Notes: generated from the sequence alone by a model not told the origin. DNA of 9,156 bases from UBA9630 sp037137555 (GCA_037137555.1 JBAXKA010000039.1:1-9156), one strand, 5' to 3'. Shown: positions 1 to 7,047, counted from the first letter of the stretch. Program-made: numbers and translations.

Positions 1-69
1 AGGGCTTTTTATGAAAAAGACAGCTTCAAGCTCATATGATGATTAGATTATACTGCCGTCGCATCACTC

Positions 70-939
70 TCACTTCGTCACCGTCACCACGCAATCATTT
101 TTGCTATTCGCACAATCATAAATAACATCACCAGATTCGTCTGTTCGCAAAATTTTAATTTTTTGATTTCTTAGACGATCCAATATTTCCGCTGTCGGAT
201 GACCGTAACGATTATCTTTTCCCACAGAAATTATGGCCTCGCTAGGATGCACAAGTTCCAAAAAATTCGCGCTTGTAGCTGATTTTGAACCATGATGAGA
301 AACTTTCAATACTTGCGCTTTTAATGATAACTCGGCAGCGACTAATTGATTCTCTGTTTCCAGTGGCAAATCACCAGTGAACAGAAAACTATTTTTTCCA
401 TAAGTTAACTTTGCCACAATGCTAGCTGAATTCGTATCGTCTTTTAATTTATCCACCACAGCATCAGTTGGACTAAATATTTCTAAACTGGCATCATCAG
501 ACAATTTTATTTTCATTCCTCGTCTTGCAATTTGTTTTTCCACTTTTTTTTCTTCGATTAGTTTTTCAAAAGTACCAAAAACTTGCGACTGACTTTTTGC
601 GCCACTTTCAATCGCTTGATCGACAGTATAATTTTTCAAAACATCCACCAAGCCTGAAAGATGATCGACATCAGGATGCGTAACCATGACAACTTCAATT
701 TTGCGATCCCAAAAAGGCACATACTCACCCAATTTTTCCAGCAATTTTTGTCCACTAATTCCACCATCAATTAAAATTTGCTTTTCTCCTTGAGAAATTA
801 AAATAGCATCACCTTGTCCCACATCCAAAAAAACTATTCGCAGATTTTGATTTTCAATACCAGAACTGGCACCGAAAAAAATCAACCCGATCGTTGAAAT
901 AATTCCCAGCAAAAAATAGATTGGCTTGCGGTTTGGCAT
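70..939 (-). CDS. ComEC-type metallo-beta-lactamase fold hydrolase, membrane-anchored, stand-alone
   Basis: This 289-aa protein matches the C-terminal metallo-hydrolase domain of ComEC/Rec2, here as its own gene. A hydrophobic segment at about residues 7-24 is a signal anchor and should place the domain outside the membrane. The family motifs are visible in order: FLDVGQGDA (37-45), the metal-site THPDVDH (87-93), NSASIV (170-175), FTGD (187-190), SHHGS (214-218) and YGHP (245-248). All expected metal ligands look intact. In full-length ComEC this domain is thought to degrade or process one DNA strand during uptake; that role is inferred here from the channel domain encoded upstream at 3355-4833. 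It is the last gene of the group, 52 bases after the 729-aa protein, without a clear Shine-Dalgarno. A free-standing extracellular nuclease or phosphodiesterase is the alternative. Confidence 0.9.
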   Translation of the reverse strand: MPNRKPIYFLLGIISTIGLIFFGASSGIENQNLRIVFLDVGQGDAILISQGEKQILIDGGISGQKLLEKLGEYVPFWDRKIEVVMVTHPDVDHLSGLVDVLKNYTVDQAIESGAKSQSQVFGTFEKLIEEKKVEKQIARRGMKIKLSDDASLEIFSPTDAVVDKLKDDTNSASIVAKLTYGKNSFLFTGDLPLETENQLVAAELSLKAQVLKVSHHGSKSATSANFLELVHPSEAIISVGKDNRYGHPTAEILDRLRNQKIKILRTDESGDVIYDCANSKNDCVVTVTK

Positions 940-991
940 AAAATATTCAAAAAAATTCTTTTTTTCTGGTATTTAAAATAATTCCATTGGA

Positions 992-3181
992 TTAAATGTC
1001 CTCCAACTCCGCCACTCTTTTTCTCACTTGAAGTGGTATGTCTTTTTCTAAAATCTGAAATTTTCCATTTTGGTTTATTCTCTCTCTGACGAAAATCTCG
1101 CAATCAGAAACTGAGCCAAATTCTTTCACTATGGACATAGCTTGAGCATACACCTCATCGTTACCATCTTTTTTCGCTTCCTCTGCTAGTCCATAAACAA
1201 AAAACAATAAAGAGCTGATTTGTTTTTTCCAAACACTAATATCTCCCACTTTAGTTGCATCAAATTTAGAAGCATTAAGCCTACTCAATATTTCTCTTTT
1301 GGCAATAATTAACTCGTGGACACCTCCTAGCAAGACACCAATATTATCAAGCTGATTCTTCTTTCCAGTTGCACGCGCTCCATCTAGACTTCTAAAACCA
1401 AAATTTCTAATAAGGCCATACGCACTTATTATTCCGCCATCCTCATCCCAAATGTCGCTTACGCCATTATCGATAAATTCTGTTACTCTCAAATTGTTAC
1501 CTGCACTTAAAAATACTTCGGGGCTGCCATCTACGCTATTTTTTACACCATCACCATTCCATATCTGCACTTTTTCACCCCCTTGCAATCTCTTGACATA
1601 GTCATAGAAAATTCTTCCGTAACCAAATCCGTCAAAATTTTCCTTGTGTTTTGTTTCAATAACGAAAGGACTATTCTCAATAACACTATTAGCATAAGCT
1701 ATTTTTTCTTGAACACTTATTGCTCTTCCTGAATTCACAACATCTTCTAATGACAACTCTGCTAAAGAAGAAAAGTCAACTGTCATTTCTCCATCTTGAT
1801 TCACTATTTCATGCATTTTACCTTTATGCATTCCGAAAGCCGGCAAATTAAATTGACGACAAAATTGTTGCACTTTTACTTTTGCATTTTCCAGCATCTT
1901 CTGCCCCAACAAACTTTCATCCGTAAAATCTACATTCAAATAAAAACCAGCAACTTGGGGATTTTCTACGATTATTTCATTATAATCAACCTTATCCGCT
2001 TCTTTATAATTGTAATTGTGTTTTCTTTCCGACATGGCAACATCAATATTCTCCGATATGTTACTTTGAATAGAGCTATTTTCAAACATTTTATCATTAA
2101 CCACAACATCCTTTGTTTTTCTATTATATATATGCTGAGCCAAAGTGCTGGAATCTTTATTATGAGCCGCCAGAATTTGACCTCCCTTTAAAATGACTCC
2201 GAAGGGATACATCGTGTTAATCCTATCCAGAGCTTCATCTTTTCTTACAGCTGAGGAAGATATTGTTGGTTCCAAACCAAGGAGAACTTTTAATTTTTCT
2301 TCTTCCGAAATCTCTGTGGTTTTCACTCCCGGATTATTCATTGATGTGTTATTCATCGCTCTTAAGCCTTCGAGAGGTAACCCATGCAAAAAAATAATAC
2401 CCTTGTCTTGAGAAATTTTTTTAACATCTCTTTGCTCTCGTTCTTCTTCGAATTGGCTTTTTATTTCTGCTTGCTCGCTATAAAAACTCTTGAGCTCTTC
2501 TCTAGTCTCTTCGAGTCCCGAAGAAGCCAAAACCACATTTTGTGTTTCATCCAACAGTGCGAATCTTTCTTGAATTTCTTCTTTGGCCTTTTTCCATTTA
2601 TCATTGGCAATCTCAAGCATCTCTTCATCAGCCAATTTTTCTTTTCGAAACAAGCTAGTGATCTTATTCCACACTTTACTTTTTTGTTCTCGCACATCAT
2701 TCTCTAGTCCAGAAATTACCCTTTCTATTCTTTCTATTCTTGTTTTTGTATTTTCAATTTCTTTATTTATTTTCGTTCTTTTTTCCTGAATTTCAATATT
2801 CTGTTGTTCTATTTGTTTTTTATTTTCTTGATGCTCTTTACGCAATCGCCAAATTTCCGAGGCTACTTTGCTTCGCTTCAAAGGAGAATAGCGCTTACTG
2901 AAGTCTTGCAACTCTCTCGCTAAATTATTTTTTGCCATGCTGGCCTCTTGATTTAAAGCAACTAACTCATCTTTATCTTCCGCATCAATCTCTAGATCAT
3001 CAACTATCGCCCTTTGTTCAAGAGAAAATATGCCTTGCGCGCCCTCAGATTTAAAATTCACCACTGCCTCCTCAGCTTTAATCAACGCCTCTTGCGTAAA
3101 AGTCTCTCGGGATTCTTCGAGCGAAATTTCTTGTGCTTTCCGCACATCAACTTGTTCAATTTTAGCCTGTTCGTGTCCCAT
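992..3181 (-). CDS. Unrecognised 729-aa coiled-coil protein with possible ADP-ribosyltransferase-like centre
   Basis: I do not recognise this protein as a named family. It has no signal peptide or membrane helix, so it is probably cytoplasmic. Residues 1-255 are charged and helical, with a strong Glu/Lys/Arg-rich coiled coil at about 110-255. A globular part begins at residue 260 with GIIFLHGLP (H266-G267). Residues 399-415 read DYNEIIVENPQVAGFYL, which resembles the catalytic-glutamate segment of PARP-type ADP-ribosyltransferases; E402 would be the catalytic residue, 136 residues after H266. A further mixed alpha/beta region (about 505-729) has no motif I can name. The start codon abuts the stop of the 48-aa gene (TAAATG), so the two are probably translationally coupled. 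The gene lies between the two halves of a split ComEC, which may mean a link to DNA uptake or only shared transcription. The enzymatic idea is inference from one motif. Confidence 0.85.
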   Translation of the reverse strand: MGHEQAKIEQVDVRKAQEISLEESRETFTQEALIKAEEAVVNFKSEGAQGIFSLEQRAIVDDLEIDAEDKDELVALNQEASMAKNNLARELQDFSKRYSPLKRSKVASEIWRLRKEHQENKKQIEQQNIEIQEKRTKINKEIENTKTRIERIERVISGLENDVREQKSKVWNKITSLFRKEKLADEEMLEIANDKWKKAKEEIQERFALLDETQNVVLASSGLEETREELKSFYSEQAEIKSQFEEEREQRDVKKISQDKGIIFLHGLPLEGLRAMNNTSMNNPGVKTTEISEEEKLKVLLGLEPTISSSAVRKDEALDRINTMYPFGVILKGGQILAAHNKDSSTLAQHIYNRKTKDVVVNDKMFENSSIQSNISENIDVAMSERKHNYNYKEADKVDYNEIIVENPQVAGFYLNVDFTDESLLGQKMLENAKVKVQQFCRQFNLPAFGMHKGKMHEIVNQDGEMTVDFSSLAELSLEDVVNSGRAISVQEKIAYANSVIENSPFVIETKHKENFDGFGYGRIFYDYVKRLQGGEKVQIWNGDGVKNSVDGSPEVFLSAGNNLRVTEFIDNGVSDIWDEDGGIISAYGLIRNFGFRSLDGARATGKKNQLDNIGVLLGGVHELIIAKREILSRLNASKFDATKVGDISVWKKQISSLLFFVYGLAEEAKKDGNDEVYAQAMSIVKEFGSVSDCEIFVRERINQNGKFQILEKDIPLQVRKRVAELEDI

Positions 3182-3328
3182 TTATTTTTTCAGTTTTTTA
3201 ATTATACTGCCTATTTTTTGCTGGTCTAATTTCTTGCTAATCAACGCTAAAACAGTAGCTTGCCTCTTTCTGAGATCAGCCATTTTATTTTGAAATGTTT
3301 CCCAAGTTTGTTTTTGTTTATCGCCCAT
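3182..3328 (-). CDS. Small basic helical protein, 48 aa, function unknown
   Basis: An open frame starts at ATG 3328 and stops with TAA at 3184-3182, directly followed by the ATG of the 729-aa coiled-coil gene with no base between them. The product begins MGDKQKQTWETF, is predicted to be mainly helical, and ends in a Lys-rich segment (IIKKLKK). It has no membrane helix and no cysteine. It sits 26 bases after the comEC stop; a loose GG-containing stretch lies upstream but no strong Shine-Dalgarno. The exact stop-start junction and the fit into the gap between two confident genes support a real gene. It could be a partner, small chaperone or antitoxin-like protein for the 729-aa protein, or a translation-coupling leader; nothing in the sequence decides. 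I do not recognise a family. Confidence 0.6.
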   Translation of the reverse strand: MGDKQKQTWETFQNKMADLRKRQATVLALISKKLDQQKIGSIIKKLKK

Positions 3329-3354
3329 AAAAAATTATTCCAAACCTATTTTTT

Positions 3355-4833
3355 TCAAATCCCATCTAATTTAATTTTCTGCTTAAAATAATAAACCCCA
3401 CTAATTGAAATTATATACCAAATCACCATTCCTTGCCAGGAAAGTCCCACGGTGATGGCGGAAAATTTCAAACTAGCTAAAAAATTGATCACCAAAATTT
3501 CATACCGTAATGGCAAATAAGCCAGCCAAGAAAAAAGGATTGCCAACGGCTGGAAAATAAAATTAATTGCCACGGCCAAAAATCCTAAAAGCATTGTGAT
3601 GGGTAAAATCGGTAAAACTAAAATATTGGCCAGAGAAGAAATTAGTGAAAGTGTTTGAAAATTAAAAAGAATAATTGGCAACACAAAAATTTGAGCGGAC
3701 AATGACATAAATAAAATTTCAGAAATAAAAGCCAGCGGAGCAGAAATTTTTTCTATTTTTTTGCCAAAATATTGATCCAAAATTGGATAGAAAAAAACAA
3801 TGCCCACTGTTGCCAAAAAAGATAATTGAAAACCAACATCCCAACGCAAAAGCAAGGGATTCCAAAAAAGCATCACGGCGGCTGAACATAAAATCGCATT
3901 GCCGGCATTTGCCAACCGTCCATTTTTCATCGCATACAAAAGTAGCGTTCCCATTACGCCAGCCCGAATAGCCGAAGCGGGAAAACCGGTCATTAAAATA
4001 AAAATCCAAATGCCTGTAATGGCAAACCAAAAAGCTTGTCGTCGCCACAGTCCCAGAAAAAATCCCACCAGCATTAAATATTGTGCCACAATTGTAATAT
4101 TATATCCGGACACTGCCACAATATGCGTCATGCCAGTGCGTGAAAAATTAGCTTTAATTTCTTTGGATAAATTTCCACTTCCGCCAATAATCAATCCTTC
4201 AAGTAGTCCTGCTTCCGGCGAAGGAATAAGTGCATAAATATTTGCACTAAATTTATTTTTCAACGCCACAACAGCACCATAAAAACGATTGCCCAAATTT
4301 TTTCCCGTTTTTTCAATTTGCGGTTTTTGACAAATATAAAAAATATCTTGTCGTGCCAGATAGGCCTTATAATCAAAATCACTGTCCACCATATTTTTTG
4401 GCATTTCCAGTTTGCATTTTAGGTCCAGCTCTTCACCATAAACATATTTTTGATACGCACTTTCTTGAATTAGTATATTAAAATTTTTATTTACGGGCAT
4501 AAAAATAAGCTCCTGAGTATTATCTTTTATTTTTGGCTCACTGACAATCATGCCTCGCTCGGAAAAATCCATTTCTTGTTGTGCTATTTTAAATAAATTT
4601 ATTTTATCAATTTTTTTCTGTGTGCTAAAAAAACCAGCCGTAAAAAATAACAGTGCCAGTGAAATAAAAATCGCGATTTTATTTTTATAAAAAACAAAGA
4701 AAATAATTATGGCTGAAAGCAAACTAAAATACACAAAAATCACAGAAAAAAAATCCGGATAAAAAAACGAAGCGGTAAAAACACCCACAATAAAATTCAA
4801 AGAAACTAACAAAAATATTTTCGCTTTGTTCAT
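3355..4833 (-). CDS. comEC: ComEC/Rec2 competence channel protein lacking the metallo-hydrolase domain
   Basis: This 492-aa polytopic membrane protein carries the ComEC N-terminal and Competence domains and would form the inner-membrane channel for single-stranded DNA uptake. Hydrophobic helices lie at about residues 5-70, followed by the soluble DUF4131/OB-like region (about 80-175, including FDYKAYLARQDI at 153-164). The Competence domain spans about 205-475, with the family motif GMTHIVAVSGYNI (234-246), SAIRAGVMG (287-295) and DVGFQLSFLATVGI (332-345), then many further helices. Full-length ComEC is usually 700-800 aa; this one ends before the C-terminal metallo-beta-lactamase domain, which is encoded separately at 70-939. 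It starts 7 bases after the stop of a DUF167 remnant, and a TGCTATAAT extended -10 lies just upstream. No Shine-Dalgarno is visible. Confidence 0.93.
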   Translation of the reverse strand: MNKAKIFLLVSLNFIVGVFTASFFYPDFFSVIFVYFSLLSAIIIFFVFYKNKIAIFISLALLFFTAGFFSTQKKIDKINLFKIAQQEMDFSERGMIVSEPKIKDNTQELIFMPVNKNFNILIQESAYQKYVYGEELDLKCKLEMPKNMVDSDFDYKAYLARQDIFYICQKPQIEKTGKNLGNRFYGAVVALKNKFSANIYALIPSPEAGLLEGLIIGGSGNLSKEIKANFSRTGMTHIVAVSGYNITIVAQYLMLVGFFLGLWRRQAFWFAITGIWIFILMTGFPASAIRAGVMGTLLLYAMKNGRLANAGNAILCSAAVMLFWNPLLLRWDVGFQLSFLATVGIVFFYPILDQYFGKKIEKISAPLAFISEILFMSLSAQIFVLPIILFNFQTLSLISSLANILVLPILPITMLLGFLAVAINFIFQPLAILFSWLAYLPLRYEILVINFLASLKFSAITVGLSWQGMVIWYIISISGVYYFKQKIKLDGI

Positions 4834-4839
4834 GAAAAT

Positions 4840-4848
4840 ATTATAGCA
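4840..4848 (-). promoter_or_regulatory. Possible extended -10 promoter for comEC, leaderless
   Basis: The minus strand reads TGCTATAAT, a perfect extended -10 element (TGn plus TATAAT), with the comEC ATG six bases after it. Transcription from it would start at or next to the start codon, giving a leaderless mRNA, which would fit the absence of a Shine-Dalgarno. No convincing -35 is present. The element overlaps the last codons and stop of the DUF167 remnant, and in AT-rich DNA it may be a chance match. Confidence 0.35.
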
Positions 4849-4921
4849 AATCTAATCCCAAAACATCCACCATTTTTCTCGACAGACCTTTTCCACTAAC
4901 AATTATGCTAACACTTTTGGC
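4841..4921 (-). pseudogene. 3' remnant of a second DUF167/YggU gene
   Basis: Directly after the ATPase stop codon, and in a different frame, 27 codons read AKSVSIIVSGKG then LSRKMVDVLG, then LDLL and a TAA stop. This matches the C-terminus of the intact DUF167 protein at 6236-6466 (SKSAILIVGGKS, LSRKMVDVLG, RDD). Only the end of the gene is present; there is no start or conserved APPVDGKAN segment, so it cannot make a DUF167 protein. It ends 7 bases before comEC, suggesting the original order was DUF167 then comEC. The sequence differs from the intact copy at several positions and in the last residues, so it is not a very recent exact duplication of the whole end. Confidence 0.8.
4857..4920. 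repeat. Direct repeat copy 1 flanking the ATPase cassette
   Basis: These 64 bases align without gaps to 6249-6312, offset by 1392 bases. I count 9 mismatches. The first 31 positions (4857-4887) are identical, and the differences are concentrated in 4888-4916. The copies lie in the same orientation on either side of the ATPase gene and its promoter, and both encode DUF167 C-terminal codons. Confidence 0.85.
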
Positions 4922-6150
4922 TATTTTACTTTTTTCACTTCTCCTTTCAACAAAAAATCAATTAGCTTTATATGCTTGATGCCCTGATATTCATTGACTA
5001 CTGGATCCATTGAAATAACTATTTTCTCAAAATTATCCTTAATTTTCAATAAATTTCCAAATTCTCGTTCTCTGGTTTTTGTATCCCCGATTGTCAGCGC
5101 CACTTGAATATACTTAATTTTTGTATTTTTAATTGCCACAAAATCGATTTCCCTGCCTTCCAATATTCCTGTATATATTTCATACCCATCGCTTTTCAAT
5201 TGCATAAAGACAATATTTTCCATCACTTGATTAGTCATCGCCTCATTGAAGCCAGCGAGGGCGTTTCTTATTCCAATATCATTCACATAATATTTGGCAT
5301 TTTGCTTAAATACTTTCTTGCCCACTAGGTCATACCTTTTCACCTCATGGATAAAATAGCCCGCGCGCAAAGCATATAAATAGTCCAAAATGATACTCGG
5401 CGTCACTTTAATGCCTTCATTTTTTAGATATTTGCAAATTGAATTGGCAGAAAATTCATAACCGATATTACCACATAAAAACATAACCAATTTTTCCAGC
5501 AATGCGATATTGCGTATTTCAAATTTTTTTATCACATCCTTCAACAAGATGGAATTGAAAATATTTTTAGCATATGTAAAAACCACCTCGTCATTTAGTG
5601 GCATATTGTGAATAAAAGGTAAGCCTCCATAGCGGAAATATTTCTCGAGACTTTCATGATTCGTTCTCAATCCAGAAAACTTCAAAAATTCCTTGAAGTC
5701 CAACGGTGCAATAAAATTTTCGATATATCTTCCTCCCAAATAAGTACTCAGCTCGGAAGAAATGATTTCAGAATTGCTACCTGTAATATAGATATCGAAT
5801 TTTTTATTTAGCGCGTAACTCCGAATGGCTTTTTCAAATCCGCTTATTTCCTGAACCTCATCAATCAGTAAATAAATCTTTTTATTTTTATTCGCCTTTT
5901 GCAATTTAGTTTCAATAAAAATATGCAACTCTTTATAGGAAATAATCTTATCGAACTGCAAATCCTCCTTGTTTAGATAGATAATATTTTTTTTAAAAAC
6001 GCCCTGTAATTCCAACTCACCGATAATGCTTTTCAAAATATAGCTCTTACCAGTTCGTCTCTGTCCCGTTATCACCTTGATGACAGCTTGATTTTTAAAA
6101 AGATATATTTTTTCAAGATATTTTTCTCTGCGTATAACCTCATTTAACAT
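4921..6150 (-). CDS. AAA_14/DUF4143 family ATPase, probably an acquired cassette
   Basis: This 409-aa protein has the AAA_14 (PF13173) plus DUF4143 (PF13635) architecture. The Walker A motif is GQRRTGKS (29-36), Walker B is IYLLIDEVQ (92-100, D97-E98), sensor 1 is ITGSNS (122-127), and the family segment LGGRYIENFIAPLDFKEFL follows at 138-156. Residues 229-272 look like a winged helix-turn-helix. The C-terminal domain has a nuclease-like fold signature, EGREIDF (331-337) then YIQVAL (347-352); the lysine usual in active PD-(D/E)XK sites is absent, so cleavage is doubtful. The cellular role of this family is not established; copies are widespread and often look mobile. It has its own strong promoter and palindromic operator, an AAGG Shine-Dalgarno about 12 bases before ATG, and stops exactly where the DUF167 remnant begins. 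Both points argue for insertion as a unit. Confidence 0.9.
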   Translation of the reverse strand: MLNEVIRREKYLEKIYLFKNQAVIKVITGQRRTGKSYILKSIIGELELQGVFKKNIIYLNKEDLQFDKIISYKELHIFIETKLQKANKNKKIYLLIDEVQEISGFEKAIRSYALNKKFDIYITGSNSEIISSELSTYLGGRYIENFIAPLDFKEFLKFSGLRTNHESLEKYFRYGGLPFIHNMPLNDEVVFTYAKNIFNSILLKDVIKKFEIRNIALLEKLVMFLCGNIGYEFSANSICKYLKNEGIKVTPSIILDYLYALRAGYFIHEVKRYDLVGKKVFKQNAKYYVNDIGIRNALAGFNEAMTNQVMENIVFMQLKSDGYEIYTGILEGREIDFVAIKNTKIKYIQVALTIGDTKTREREFGNLLKIKDNFEKIVISMDPVVNEYQGIKHIKLIDFLLKGEVKKVK

Positions 6151-6179
6151 GTTATTTTTGCCTTAATGTTTATGTTTAT

Positions 6180-6208
6180 AGTATAAGCTAAACTTTTTGA
6201 AATGTCAA
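6180..6208 (-). promoter_or_regulatory. Near-consensus sigma70-type promoter of the ATPase gene
   Basis: On the minus strand TTGACA (6208-6203) and TATACT (6185-6180) are separated by exactly 17 bases. That is 6/6 and 5/6 matches to the consensus hexamers. Transcription would begin near 6173, giving a leader of roughly 20 bases before the ATPase ATG at 6150. The spacer and -10 overlap a half-operator, so strong intrinsic activity with repression is likely. Confidence 0.8.
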
Positions 6209-6232
6209 GAAAGTTTAGCTTATAAGCTAAAC
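6182..6232 (-). promoter_or_regulatory. Palindromic operator with three copies of a 12-base half-site
   Basis: GTTTAGCTTATAAGCTAAAC at 6213-6232 is a perfect 20-base palindrome, starting 4 bases upstream of the -35 box. The same 12-base half-site, TATAAGCTAAAC on the plus strand, recurs at 6182-6193 within the spacer and -10 region. With 6210-6224 it forms a 15-base perfect inverted repeat around a 13-base centre that holds the -35. The two same-orientation half-sites are 39 bases apart. The layout fits a repressor gripping both sides of the -35. The winged-helix segment of the ATPase makes self-regulation possible, but that is inference. A role as a weak terminator for the DUF167 gene, which stops at 6236, is less likely because the stem is AT-rich and followed only by TTTCTT. 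Confidence 0.75.
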
Positions 6233-6235
6233 GCG

Positions 6236-6466
6236 TTAATCATCCCTCCCCAAAACATCCACCATTTTTCTCGACAGACTTTTTCCACCAACAATCAAAA
6301 TGGCACTCTTGGAAACATTGAAATATTCAGCTAATAATTTTATTAATGCTTCATTAGCTTTTCCATCCACTGGTGGTGCTGTTAGTTTGACGCGATATTC
6401 CCCTTCGCTGATTTTTTCTACTATATTTTGCGAAGAGCGCGGAATAACTTTAAGATAAATTCGCAT
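6236..6466 (-). CDS. DUF167/YggU family protein
   Basis: This 76-aa protein is a compact member of the DUF167 (YggU/UPF0235) family, whose biochemical role is not established. The N-terminal strand motif VIPRSSQN (7-14) and the family hallmark VKLTAPPVDGKANEALIKLL (26-45) are present, followed by SLSRKMVDVLG (63-73). The family is usually about 75-100 aa, so this copy looks complete. Its start lies inside the end of the ferric-reductase-like gene (17-base overlap), indicating translational coupling in one operon. No Shine-Dalgarno is visible. The 3' end is duplicated at 4841-4921 beyond the ATPase gene, and the last codons (RDD) differ from those of the remnant (LDLL), so the present 3' end may have arrived with the cassette. 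Confidence 0.9.
   Translation of the reverse strand: MRIYLKVIPRSSQNIVEKISEGEYRVKLTAPPVDGKANEALIKLLAEYFNVSKSAILIVGGKSLSRKMVDVLGRDD
6249..6312. repeat. Direct repeat copy 2 flanking the ATPase cassette, inside the intact DUF167 gene
   Basis: This is the partner of 4857-4920 (55 of 64 bases match; 6249-6279 is identical to 4857-4887). It encodes residues of the C-terminal SLSRKMVDVLG segment of the intact DUF167 protein. The 31-base identical block is the natural candidate for a crossover point or attachment-like core. Confidence 0.85.
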
Positions 6467-7043
6467 TTGTTTTAGCCATTATGGCATTTTTTAATTTGAT
6501 TATCAATGCCAAAATAAATATTATCGCAAGAAATATATTCAGCCCAATAAAAATTTTCTGCAAATAGCCACCTTGCAAATCTGATCCGAGATAATAAGCG
6601 TGTATTACAATAAAAATATATAAAATAATATTTAGAAAATGCATTGCTCGCCAAACAGCATAAGTCAAAAAGCGCCTGAGATATGTTGAAATAATTAAGA
6701 AAAACATAATATACATGCCAAAAACTCCCAATGCTACTATTTCCGATTTATACACAGAAGCGAACGGCACAAAAATATCTTTAAAGCCAAAATCAAGATA
6801 CTTATCACCGAAAAAAAATAAAACATGCAAAAGCACAAAAATAAATGCTTGCACGGAAATTATTTTGTGCAACGAAAAAGAATAAACTGGTGCTAATAGA
6901 TTTTTTAAAATTGGTAAGCGAATTGCCAGGCCAAAAAAAATAGAAAAATATAAAAGCAAAAAAGCCACAAGTCCACCCGCTCTGGCAAAATACCCTGCCC
7001 AAGGAATCTCTTGAATTAATTGACCAGTGCTATCAAAGCCCAT
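6450..7043 (-). CDS. Ferric-reductase-like transmembrane haem protein
   Basis: This 197-aa integral membrane protein fits the ferric reductase-like transmembrane domain family (PF01794). About six hydrophobic segments are visible (roughly 20-42, 52-78, 100-120, 125-150 and 162-185, some possibly double). Two histidine pairs occur in helices: H59-x13-H73 and H135-x12-H148, the pattern that ligates two b-type haems in NOX, FRE and MsrQ-like proteins. There is no FAD/NAD(P)H-binding domain, so electrons must come from or go to a separate partner. It starts 4 bases after the ApbE-like gene and overlaps DUF167 at its 3' end. The linkage suggests a membrane electron-transfer unit that passes electrons to or from a flavinylated protein, but the physiological substrate cannot be read from the sequence. 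Confidence 0.88.
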   Translation of the reverse strand: MGFDSTGQLIQEIPWAGYFARAGGLVAFLLLYFSIFFGLAIRLPILKNLLAPVYSFSLHKIISVQAFIFVLLHVLFFFGDKYLDFGFKDIFVPFASVYKSEIVALGVFGMYIMFFLIISTYLRRFLTYAVWRAMHFLNIILYIFIVIHAYYLGSDLQGGYLQKIFIGLNIFLAIIFILALIIKLKNAIMAKTNANLS

Positions 7044-7047
7044 ATTT

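Noticed and set aside
1..69. Possible terminator downstream of the MBL gene
   Set aside because: On the minus strand only a 4-base AGCT stem followed by GTCTTTTT is seen, plus a T/A-only stem at 5-19; too weak to call.
882..1103. A 73-codon minus-strand open frame across the junction of the 729-aa and MBL genes
   Set aside because: It overlaps both confident genes in another frame and has low-complexity, motif-free content.
3198..3211. ATTATACTGCC, also present at 47-57, as a repeated plus-strand promoter
   Set aside because: Neither copy has a -35 at suitable spacing, one lies inside the 48-aa coding frame, and no plus-strand gene follows.
1796..3293. Several plus-strand open frames of 60-130 codons opposite the 729-aa gene
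   Set aside because: They lie wholly or mostly antisense to a clearly coding gene, have Phe/Ile/Leu-rich shadow-like composition and show no family motif.
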